From contig NZ_CP050699.1 of NCBI RefSeq assembly GCF_005116675.2, forward strand, positions 3,433,001 through 3,497,000: DNA of 64,000 nucleotides, given 5' to 3'. The position numbers and the translations under genes were made by a program. The first letter of the stretch is position 1. Each line of letters opens with the position of its first letter. Source of the DNA: Desulfosediminicola ganghwensis (GTDB lineage: Bacteria; Desulfobacterota; Desulfobulbia; Desulfobulbales; Desulfocapsaceae). Below the pieces are notes generated by a model, which worked only from the letters and a program-made list of their open reading frames with translations, was not told where the DNA came from and made no database searches. Positions 44,463 to 51,969 of this stretch are shown here, one piece after another.

Positions 44463-44595
44463 CCCTAACCAGGCGCTCAATAAGGACTGCTGTCAGGCGG
44501 CTAATCCGTTCTTAAAATCCTTCGTGCTCTATCAAAAGGATCAAAATTCATTGAAACCCCAACGGTGCCAGCGGCCTGTTAGCTCAACGTTATGA
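44463..44595 (+). other. attC-like recombination site 5 (long form)
   Basis: CCCTAAC at the left and GTTATGA at the right, with long partly paired arms (TAACCAGGCGCT against AGCGGCCTGTTA). At ~133 bases it is near the upper size known for attC. The next gene starts eight bases on. Confidence 0.65.
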
Positions 44596-44602
44596 AAAGA
44601 AT

Positions 44603-45040
44603 ATGACCATCAAACCTCCAGAGACTGTTGTCGAAATTGAACACCAGTTATTGCCAAAATATGTTACCGCATCAAATAGATTTTTTGAATTTACAACCGA
44701 TTATGCATTTGTAACAATATTTTGCATATCTACCCCTCTTATCTTTTACTGTTTTGATAGTGCTAGTGGTAAGAGTTTCTATTTAGAGAAGCTTGGAATA
44801 ATTTTCCCCATTATTGGGTTGTTAATGACAATTAAACATAGGTTTGTCAAAAATGGCAAAACCTTCAAGGATTATAATAGATCCTATTCAGGAGTAGGGA
44901 CTTTTGATGAGTACTATCTGAGCAAGTCACAAGCAGAAAAAGTAAAGGGTATCGCTAAAGAAGAAACAACCGGTTTTTGGATTATTATTTTAGGAACAAT
45001 ATTAGGTTTATTCGCTCAATACATTCCTTTAATAACATAA
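44603..45040 (+). CDS. Cassette 5: small membrane protein, 145 residues
   Basis: No family recognised. Three hydrophobic segments are visible: FVTIFCISTPLIFYCF (about 36-51), KLGIIFPIIGLLMTI (about 63-77) and FWIIILGTILGLFAQYIPLI at the C-terminus. The loop between the second and third is polar with tyrosines (DYNRSYSGVGTFDEYYL). The cassette position suggests a function selected in exchange, but none can be assigned. Confidence 0.7.
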   Translation: MTIKPPETVVEIEHQLLPKYVTASNRFFEFTTDYAFVTIFCISTPLIFYCFDSASGKSFYLEKLGIIFPIIGLLMTIKHRFVKNGKTFKDYNRSYSGVGTFDEYYLSKSQAEKVKGIAKEETTGFWIIILGTILGLFAQYIPLIT

Positions 45041-45042
45041 AT

Positions 45043-45106
45043 GTATAACAACTCGTTACAATGGACGCGACGCGATAAAGCCTCGCCCCTGAATTCAACG
45101 TTATCT
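45043..45106 (+). other. attC-like recombination site 6
   Basis: GTATAACAAC at 45043 and CAACGTTATCT ending at 45106 flank GGACGCGACGCG and CCTCGCCCCTGAATT, the classic appearance of marine-type attC sites. The next gene starts 14 bases on. Confidence 0.75.
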
Positions 45107-45119
45107 ATTAAGGAAATAT

Positions 45120-45845
45120 ATGGAAGTCATAAGTATTGCCCTGGACAAATTATCTAACTCAATGCGTTTGTATACAGAAGAATGTTCAAAATTCCATAAA
45201 CTCAAGCTCATAGATATGGAAGAAGCTATAGATAATTTGGACCGAACATTTGAAGCAAAACTTGAAGCATTCCATAGTCTATACGATGTGTCAAAAGACA
45301 ATTTCCCTTATTTTGAAAATGCTGACACTGCCTTCTTGATTATGCTTAGGAATGCCATTCACCACAGAGATCACCTCTTATTCAGCAGTTGGAATTCAGA
45401 GATGCTATTAAATGACGGTCTGGAAAAGAATTATGGTGCTGCATTTTTAATGGCCAGTCATATTGTAAATGAAGACGATTTCACTTCCCAATATTATTAC
45501 AAATTAGATGATATCTATGCTCGAATTGACCCTTCTTTAGATTCACCTTATCTAGAAAAGAAAATGAGTAGAAGCAAGAAGCTGAAATTATTGAAACAGT
45601 TGAAAGATGAACTCTGTTTTGAATTAGTAACTGAGCAGGCGAAAAAAGAAAGATATCCCAACAAACAGATATACATTAATATTGTTCCGATATTCATCTC
45701 AGCTATGGCTAAAATCTTCACTTGCTTTCAGAATGAAGGTTTAGAATTTAAAAGATTCGACACAGACGTTTATGGGAAACACTTCACATCTGGTATCAAA
45801 GTTGATTTCACAAAAATTAAATACAAACAAGTTCGTATTCAATAA
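45120..45845 (+). CDS. Cassette 6: hypothetical protein with HEPN-type motif
   Basis: A 241-residue, mostly helical protein with no named family recognised. RNAIHHRDH at residues 77-85 contains an Rx4H arrangement (Arg77, His82) like that of HEPN ribonucleases, placed after helices as in those folds. HEPN proteins act in toxin-antitoxin and abortive-infection systems, so an RNA-cutting defence role is possible, but the rest of the fold is not verified. It is followed 24 bases later by attC-like site 7. Confidence 0.65.
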   Translation: MEVISIALDKLSNSMRLYTEECSKFHKLKLIDMEEAIDNLDRTFEAKLEAFHSLYDVSKDNFPYFENADTAFLIMLRNAIHHRDHLLFSSWNSEMLLNDGLEKNYGAAFLMASHIVNEDDFTSQYYYKLDDIYARIDPSLDSPYLEKKMSRSKKLKLLKQLKDELCFELVTEQAKKERYPNKQIYINIVPIFISAMAKIFTCFQNEGLEFKRFDTDVYGKHFTSGIKVDFTKIKYKQVRIQ

Positions 45846-45868
45846 AAATATCAGTAAGTATTAAGAAA

Positions 45869-45932
45869 AGATAACAAACCAATAAAAACGGCCCCGCAAA
45901 CAGCGCGCGTGCCGGTTATCTTAACGTTGTAT
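45869..45932 (+). other. attC-like recombination site 7
   Basis: AGATAAC (45869-45875) and GTTGTAT (45926-45932) flank CCAATAAAAACGG and GCCGGTTAT arms, nearly the same core as site 3. It is the last site of the array. Confidence 0.7.
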
Positions 45933-46113
45933 AAAAAATGTTAACATACGATACTTGTTCTTAAACTATAAATAGCTGAAATGGATAAGCCATCATTATT
46001 ATATAAATACACATCAGTTCGCAATATTTAACACTTGCTAGATGTGGTAATCGAAAACAAGTTATATTTTTCAAGCCCTTTCGGTTTTAATCAAAACAAT
46101 AGGGGACAGACCA

Positions 46114-47677
46114 GAATGGCGCTAGTTTAAGCGTGTTTTATAGGTGAAAAGCAACTGAATATATTGGCAAAAATTGGTATAATTTGCTATGCGAAACCAA
46201 CACCAAATCATGCCAATGTTGCCCGGTTTTCACCTTCCCAAACGAGGTAGAAAACCTCATAGCCAACAACAAAAATTTGCTCGAAAAATCACTTCCCTCA
46301 GACAGAACTCTTTTAAACAGATAGGAGAGATTTTTGGGCAATTCATTCCCACGAAATTGCTCAAACAGGATCCTTCGGGAAAGATGAGCAGACGACGTTT
46401 GTTTACCAAGGAAAACACTTTTTGGTCCTTCTTAGGCCAAGTCCTTGATGCAGACGGTGGATGTAGAGAAGCTGTAAAAAAGTTGCAATCATATGCATCT
46501 AACCACGGCCTTCGGCTTCCATCATCATCTACCGCTTCATATTGCTGTGCACGTAAGAAATTAGATGAAAATCTGCTTGTTGAGGTGTTTCAACATACTG
46601 CTAAATGGTCCGGAGCACGACGTGCATCTCATTCATTAAATGATCGCCAGGTAATTGTTGTTGATGGGACAGGTGTTACAATGGCGGATACAGCAGAAAA
46701 TCAAGAGCTTTGGCCACAGTCATCGAACCAGAAACCAGGATGCGGCTTCCCCTCAGCACGAATATGCGCATACTTTTCATTGCAAACCGGAACAATGCTC
46801 AGCTATGCCATCGGTAATAAAAAGAGTAACGAACTTCCATTGTTCCGTAAGCAGTGGTCCACCTTTGAGGCTGGTGATATCTTTCTTGGTGATAAAGGTT
46901 TTTGTAGTTACTTCGATTTAGCCGAGCTGAAAAAACGCTGTGTTGATAGTGTGATAACACTTGCTCGTAGAAAACCAGTCGGTAGGAAAAACTGCATTAA
47001 AGAATTCGCTCCTGATGATCTACTGATTGAATGGAAAAAACCAGTATACAGGGAAATGGTGTCGTATTCGCGGAAAACCTGGGAGGACCTTCCCGACAAA
47101 CTCGTTATGAGACAAATCAAAGTAAAGGTGACTCAATCAGGGTTTAGAACAAAAGAATTTCATATTGTTACCACGCTAATCGATCAAGATCAGTACCTGA
47201 AAGACGAAATTGCAGCGTTATACCTTAAGCGTTGGGATGTCGAACTTTTCTTTCGTGATATCAAGACAACGATGGGATTTGATATCCTCCGGTGCCAATC
47301 GCCTGAAATGATAAAGAAAGAAATTTTAATGTACTTCATAGCGTACAACTGCATCCGGCGCATAATGTTACAAGCGACACAGCTGGTAGACATTGATATC
47401 CGGTCTATCAGTTTCAAAGGAAGTCTACAGGCTATTAGAAGTTGGGAACCACGGTTGGGGTCCTCTAGGTTGAGCACAAATGAAAGACAAAACATGCTCT
47501 CAGATTTATCCTTTGTCGTGGCTCGTTGCAAAGTTTTCGACAGGCCTGGACGAAGCGATCCGCGGTGTCTTAAGCGAAGACCAAAACCTTATCAGTTACT
47601 CAACAAACCTAGGAGTGAAATGGTCGAAATACAGCATCGGAGCAGATATGAAAAAAAGGCTTAAACTAGCGCCATTC
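46114..47677 (+). mobile_element. IS4-family insertion sequence, copy 2
   Basis: 1564 bases with the same ends as copy 1. Target GGGACAGACCA on the left (46103-46113) and again on the right (47678-47688), where it is shared with copy 3. Together with copy 3 it interrupts spike-repeat copy B. Confidence 0.95.
46189..47664 (+). CDS. IS4-family DDE transposase, copy 2
   Basis: A 491-residue protein identical to copy 1, with all three catalytic residues (Asp159, Asp235, Glu352). Confidence 0.96.
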   Translation: MRNQHQIMPMLPGFHLPKRGRKPHSQQQKFARKITSLRQNSFKQIGEIFGQFIPTKLLKQDPSGKMSRRRLFTKENTFWSFLGQVLDADGGCREAVKKLQSYASNHGLRLPSSSTASYCCARKKLDENLLVEVFQHTAKWSGARRASHSLNDRQVIVVDGTGVTMADTAENQELWPQSSNQKPGCGFPSARICAYFSLQTGTMLSYAIGNKKSNELPLFRKQWSTFEAGDIFLGDKGFCSYFDLAELKKRCVDSVITLARRKPVGRKNCIKEFAPDDLLIEWKKPVYREMVSYSRKTWEDLPDKLVMRQIKVKVTQSGFRTKEFHIVTTLIDQDQYLKDEIAALYLKRWDVELFFRDIKTTMGFDILRCQSPEMIKKEILMYFIAYNCIRRIMLQATQLVDIDIRSISFKGSLQAIRSWEPRLGSSRLSTNERQNMLSDLSFVVARCKVFDRPGRSDPRCLKRRPKPYQLLNKPRSEMVEIQHRSRYEKKA

Positions 47678-47688
47678 GGGACAGACCA
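47678..47688 (+). repeat. Single 11-base target copy joining IS4 copies 2 and 3
   Basis: GGGACAGACCA stands alone between the right end of copy 2 and the left end of copy 3. The same sequence is found outside both, at 46103-46113 and 49253-49263. Confidence 0.95.
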
Positions 47689-49252
47689 GAATGGCGCTAG
47701 TTTAAGCGTGTTTTATAGGTGAAAAGCAACTGAATATATTGGCAAAAATTGGTATAATTTGCTATGCGAAACCAACACCAAATCATGCCAATGTTGCCCG
47801 GTTTTCACCTTCCCAAACGAGGTAGAAAACCTCATAGCCAACAACAAAAATTTGCTCGAAAAATCACTTCCCTCAGACAGAACTCTTTTAAACAGATAGG
47901 AGAGATTTTTGGGCAATTCATTCCCACGAAATTGCTCAAACAGGATCCTTCGGGAAAGATGAGCAGACGACGTTTGTTTACCAAGGAAAACACTTTTTGG
48001 TCCTTCTTAGGCCAAGTCCTTGATGCAGACGGTGGATGTAGAGAAGCTGTAAAAAAGTTGCAATCATATGCATCTAACCACGGCCTTCGGCTTCCATCAT
48101 CATCTACCGCTTCATATTGCTGTGCACGTAAGAAATTAGATGAAAATCTGCTTGTTGAGGTGTTTCAACATACTGCTAAATGGTCCGGAGCACGACGTGC
48201 ATCTCATTCATTAAATGATCGCCAGGTAATTGTTGTTGATGGGACAGGTGTTACAATGGCGGATACAGCAGAAAATCAAGAGCTTTGGCCACAGTCATCG
48301 AACCAGAAACCAGGATGCGGCTTCCCCTCAGCACGAATATGCGCATACTTTTCATTGCAAACCGGAACAATGCTCAGCTATGCCATCGGTAATAAAAAGA
48401 GTAACGAACTTCCATTGTTCCGTAAGCAGTGGTCCACCTTTGAGGCTGGTGATATCTTTCTTGGTGATAAAGGTTTTTGTAGTTACTTCGATTTAGCCGA
48501 GCTGAAAAAACGCTGTGTTGATAGTGTGATAACACTTGCTCGTAGAAAACCAGTCGGTAGGAAAAACTGCATTAAAGAATTCGCTCCTGATGATCTACTG
48601 ATTGAATGGAAAAAACCAGTATACAGGGAAATGGTGTCGTATTCGCGGAAAACCTGGGAGGACCTTCCCGACAAACTCGTTATGAGACAAATCAAAGTAA
48701 AGGTGACTCAATCAGGGTTTAGAACAAAAGAATTTCATATTGTTACCACGCTAATCGATCAAGATCAGTACCTGAAAGACGAAATTGCAGCGTTATACCT
48801 TAAGCGTTGGGATGTCGAACTTTTCTTTCGTGATATCAAGACAACGATGGGATTTGATATCCTCCGGTGCCAATCGCCTGAAATGATAAAGAAAGAAATT
48901 TTAATGTACTTCATAGCGTACAACTGCATCCGGCGCATAATGTTACAAGCGACACAGCTGGTAGACATTGATATCCGGTCTATCAGTTTCAAAGGAAGTC
49001 TACAGGCTATTAGAAGTTGGGAACCACGGTTGGGGTCCTCTAGGTTGAGCACAAATGAAAGACAAAACATGCTCTCAGATTTATCCTTTGTCGTGGCTCG
49101 TTGCAAAGTTTTCGACAGGCCTGGACGAAGCGATCCGCGGTGTCTTAAGCGAAGACCAAAACCTTATCAGTTACTCAACAAACCTAGAAGTGAAATGGTC
49201 GAAATACAGCATCGGAGCAGATATGAAAAAAAGGCTTAAACTAGCGCCATTC
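47689..49252 (+). mobile_element. IS4-family insertion sequence, copy 3
   Basis: 1564 bases, tandem with copy 2 in the same direction, with one silent difference noticed (AGA for AGG arginine codon near the 3' end of the transposase gene). Target GGGACAGACCA on both sides. Confidence 0.95.
47764..49239 (+). CDS. IS4-family DDE transposase, copy 3
   Basis: A 491-residue protein identical in sequence to the other two copies, intact. Confidence 0.96.
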   Translation: MRNQHQIMPMLPGFHLPKRGRKPHSQQQKFARKITSLRQNSFKQIGEIFGQFIPTKLLKQDPSGKMSRRRLFTKENTFWSFLGQVLDADGGCREAVKKLQSYASNHGLRLPSSSTASYCCARKKLDENLLVEVFQHTAKWSGARRASHSLNDRQVIVVDGTGVTMADTAENQELWPQSSNQKPGCGFPSARICAYFSLQTGTMLSYAIGNKKSNELPLFRKQWSTFEAGDIFLGDKGFCSYFDLAELKKRCVDSVITLARRKPVGRKNCIKEFAPDDLLIEWKKPVYREMVSYSRKTWEDLPDKLVMRQIKVKVTQSGFRTKEFHIVTTLIDQDQYLKDEIAALYLKRWDVELFFRDIKTTMGFDILRCQSPEMIKKEILMYFIAYNCIRRIMLQATQLVDIDIRSISFKGSLQAIRSWEPRLGSSRLSTNERQNMLSDLSFVVARCKVFDRPGRSDPRCLKRRPKPYQLLNKPRSEMVEIQHRSRYEKKA

Positions 49253-49263
49253 GGGACAGACCA

Positions 49264-49472
49264 CGATTTAAGTACTGCAGAAAATGACTGGCGCCTTATA
49301 TACCATAAAAAGTTCCCTGGATGCTTTGGCAACTCACATCCATCCTGGAAACGGTCAAGTTATGCGATGTTTCATCTTCTTCTCTTTCAGCGCTGGATCT
49401 GCAAGCACCAACTTGTTAAAACTCCAATTATTCAGTTCGACTTCTATAACTTTTCCTCTTTGTTTTAGCGGA
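49264..49472 (+). repeat. Spike-gene 3' end, degraded repeat copy B
   Basis: CACGATTTAAGTACTGC, then ACTGGCGCC, a 20-base insertion, CTGGATGCTTTGGCAAC and the serine-tail region follow the baseplate gene's 3' end with frameshifts. The unit's left end (AATAGGGG...) lies at about 46098, separated by the two IS copies. Confidence 0.75.
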
Positions 49473-49537
49473 CAGAGGAAAACAACGGTAAATCTGAGAT
49501 ATAACCCAATTGATTCAATTAATTATTTTAGGATAAA

Positions 49538-49732
49538 ATGAAAAATATTGGGCGATACTTGCTGTCGCAGCAGTTTTTGAAAGATGTTATTTTTTGGATG
49601 TTCACATTCGACGCTTTGCTTCAAACTAAATTTAAGGTCAGAGACTTAATACCAATATTAACGGGTGTTTTGATGTGGGCTGGGATCTATTATTTGATTT
49701 ATGAATTTCTAGTTTGCATCCTTCTGGATTAA
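49538..49732 (+). CDS. Small hydrophobic protein between spike repeats, 64 residues
   Basis: A 64-residue product with two hydrophobic stretches (FWMFTFDALL and LTGVLMWAGIYYLIYEFLVCILL) and no recognised family. It is preceded by TTAGGATAAA, a passable ribosome site. It stands alone between repeat copies B and C. Coding status is plausible but not certain. Confidence 0.4.
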   Translation: MKNIGRYLLSQQFLKDVIFWMFTFDALLQTKFKVRDLIPILTGVLMWAGIYYLIYEFLVCILLD

Positions 49733-49746
49733 TAGGGTGGAATAAT

Positions 49747-49963
49747 AGGGGGCGGATCACGATTTAAGTATTGCCGCAAATAACTGGCGCCTTGGATACC
49801 AACCATAAATAGTTCTCTGGATGCTTTGGCAACACCCACCCTGGAACCAGTCAAGCTAAGCGACGTTTCATCTTCTGTATTTCAGCGCCGGATCCGCAAG
49901 CTCCAGCTTGCAAGAACTCCAATAGTTCCATTTGCCTTTCACAACATTTCCTCTTTATTCTAG
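49747..49963 (+). repeat. Spike-gene 3' end, degraded repeat copy C
   Basis: Same unit as copy B, including CACGATTTAAGTATTGC, ACTGGCGCC, the inserted ATACCAACCATAAAT-type segment and TGGATGCTTTGGCAAC, without an IS. B and C share the insertion, so one arose from the other rather than separately from the intact gene. Confidence 0.75.
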
Positions 49964-50571
49964 TTAACTGATAAAAAAAAAGTCCCCAAAGCATTAATTC
50001 TTTGTAAATTCAGCGGTATTACACAAAATAGGCGAGGATCCGTTTTTTTACGAAACTCTGCAAACTATTGCTAACCATGCAATGGGCTTTTTCTCAAGCA
50101 CTCCAGCCAATGGCCAAGGCCCACAGACCGATTGCCAACACCACCTTAATTGCCAATAAACGTATCAAATATCGCTAAGGAGAGGTGTGGAGGAGCGCTT
50201 TTTTTTCGGCTTTCCTATTTTTGGCGAGAGCCTAAGAAAAGAATAGACTCACCATGCTCCTGCCAGGGCTTTCAGAGCTTATTGGCGAAATGGAAGGGTA
50301 GTTGCATGGATGTTAGGCCGGCTAGCTCGTCAAAGTGCCTTCCCTGTGATTTTTATAAGTCGCTCTTGTATAGTCTGGAGTGTAGCAACCCTATACGAAA
50401 GCTCTTTCGCGTCTATCATGCTTCTGGTTCTTTTAAAAGGTACTTTCTGCCGGATCAAAGCGAAAAGACCGCAGCCACCATGCAGGTTGTGGAAATGCAG
50501 AAAAAGAGTAGGGGAGTGGTAAAGAAACTAAAGAATCTAGGCTGAAAGGGGAGTTCAGACTGTAAAGACAG
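49964..50571. other. Right end of island without a supported gene
   Basis: About 600 bases between repeat copy C and the tRNA-His terminator. An open frame at 50150-50545 has no family resemblance and poor codon character. A short stretch near 50078-50177 encoding ALQPMAKAHRPIANTTL may be a transposase relic. I see nothing firm here. Confidence 0.35.
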
Positions 50572-50613
50572 AAAAAGCCCTGGTCATCAATGTGATGACC
50601 AGGGCTTTTTTTA
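50572..50613. terminator. Terminator of tRNA-His copy 1
   Basis: AAAAAGCCCTGGTCATCA and TGATGACCAGGGCTTTTT form an 18-base-pair stem around ATG, with A and T runs on either side, so it can act in both directions. A near copy lies at the left island edge (35569-35605). Confidence 0.92.
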
Positions 50614-50752
50614 TTTCTGAACGACCAGGCTGAATTCGTACCGAACAACCGAGTTGAACAGTGTAATTTACAAAACTTTAAGCTGAACAACTACTGAACA
50701 ACATTATTTCAGTCTTAAATCTGCTCAAAAAATTGAAATTACAAGAAATAGA

Positions 50753-50830
50753 TGGGGTGGGCGATGGGACTCGAACCCACGGCCTCTTGGGCCACAACCA
50801 AGTGCTCTAACCAACTGAGCTACGCCCACC
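50753..50830 (-). tRNA. tRNA-His (GTG anticodon), copy 1
   Basis: 78 bases on the reverse strand including the encoded extra 5' G typical of tRNA-His and the CCA end. Cloverleaf pairs are visible: acceptor GTGGGCG/CGCCCAC, D-arm GCTCAGTTGGTTAGAGC, anticodon arm CTTGG-TTGTGGC-CCAAG with anticodon GTG, and T-arm GTGGG-TTCGAGT-CCCAT. It is the intact integration target of the island on its left. Confidence 0.97.
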
Positions 50831-51065
50831 ATCTATCATCTTTTCATGTGCGTCTTAAGCGAGCAACTATATACAAATTAAATGAATCTTTTGCAACCAG
50901 TTAACCCGGAAATACGATAAAAAAGTCAAAGAAGCAGAAAACACTATAATCGATATGTCTATTCTAGCATTCATGACCCCATGCTTTCCAGACCGTCGAT
51001 GAAAAACAGGGCATTTTGTACAATCCCACGCAATGTGGTCGTGCAGGTGGGATCCAATAAAAAAA

Positions 51066-51090
51066 GGCGGATAGCATGTCGCTATCCGCC
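51066..51090 (-). terminator. Terminator of tRNA-His copy 2
   Basis: GGCGGATAGC and GCTATCCGCC around ATGTC. On the reverse strand it is followed by a run of seven T, ending the second tRNA-His transcript. Confidence 0.9.
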
Positions 51091-51104
51091 TTATACAAAT
51101 CAGA

Positions 51105-51182
51105 TGGGGTGGGCGATGGGACTCGAACCCACGGCCTCTTGGGCCACAACCAAGTGCTCTAACCAACTGAGCTACGCCCACC
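51105..51182 (-). tRNA. tRNA-His (GTG anticodon), copy 2
   Basis: Identical over 78 bases to copy 1, 352 bases upstream on the same strand, with its own terminator. Flanking sequences differ, so it is an older duplication or one kept identical by conversion. Confidence 0.97.
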
Positions 51183-51249
51183 ATCTGTTATGTGCTGCTC
51201 AAGAGACGTCCTTTATACTCGCTCGATTTCCCTTTTGCAACAATATTTT

Positions 51250-51900
51250 TTACATATCTGCTTTACAGTGCATACACTTAGCAGCCTGTGCCTTAATAAT
51301 CTCAGAACAATAGGGACATTCTTTTTTGAAATTATTCTGCAGCAGTTGGGATATCACCATGTTGATATCCTGCTCAAAAGAGGTATCGCGAAAGGTGTGG
51401 TTGCGAAGCGGGTCTATACAGGCAAGATCATTGAGAGGTAGCAGCAGGCTGATCGCTTTTTTACGCTGCTCTCTGTTTGCCGCCTCATCCAGGATGAGCG
51501 TCAGGACCGGTCCAAGGTCCTTTTTGGCCACACAGCTATCAAGTGCCTCGGTTGCTTCTTTTTCCTTATTGTATCTGGTATTTTGCTGCAAGATAGCTTC
51601 CGGGTCAATGATACTTCCCTTGAAAGCCATGGCATTACCGACCATCATCACGTTGCCTTCCTTGCTGCCAGGGAGTTCCATATAGCGATAGGAAGATCTG
51701 TGACCGTACTGTTCTTCAATTCGTTTCCAGCCGTTTTTAAAGAGAGAGCACTCATCATTAAGGCAGATGAAAAGTACATCAGAACCCCAACCGAGGCCGT
51801 CCCCAACGTGGAATTGCGGTGCTTCACAACATTCCAATTTCTGCTTGCAGTGAGGACAGACGTGCTCTTCCTCAAGAAAACTGTAATCTGTGTTAAACAT
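51250..51900 (-). CDS. Zinc-ribbon protein, 216 residues
   Basis: Two cysteine clusters are visible: CPHCKQKLECC near the N-terminus with a further CLNDEC, and CPYCSEIIKAQAAKCMHC at the C-terminus, a standard zinc ribbon. The region between is helical (EATEALDSCVAKKDLGPVLTL) and may be a HEAT-like repeat. The function is unknown. Zinc ribbons of this type often mediate protein or nucleic-acid contacts. A single gene, oriented toward the tRNAs. Confidence 0.75.
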   Translation of the reverse strand: MFNTDYSFLEEEHVCPHCKQKLECCEAPQFHVGDGLGWGSDVLFICLNDECSLFKNGWKRIEEQYGHRSSYRYMELPGSKEGNVMMVGNAMAFKGSIIDPEAILQQNTRYNKEKEATEALDSCVAKKDLGPVLTLILDEAANREQRKKAISLLLPLNDLACIDPLRNHTFRDTSFEQDINMVISQLLQNNFKKECPYCSEIIKAQAAKCMHCKADM

Positions 51901-51969
51901 GCGCCAACGCTCCTGTAAAAAATGAAATACATCTGCATGTATTGCAGATGTTTAAGTTTTTAAGAAATT

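Noticed and set aside
50150-50545. Open frame of 131 codons at the right end of the island
   Set aside because: No family resemblance, uneven composition and a rarely used start. Likely chance frame in decayed sequence.
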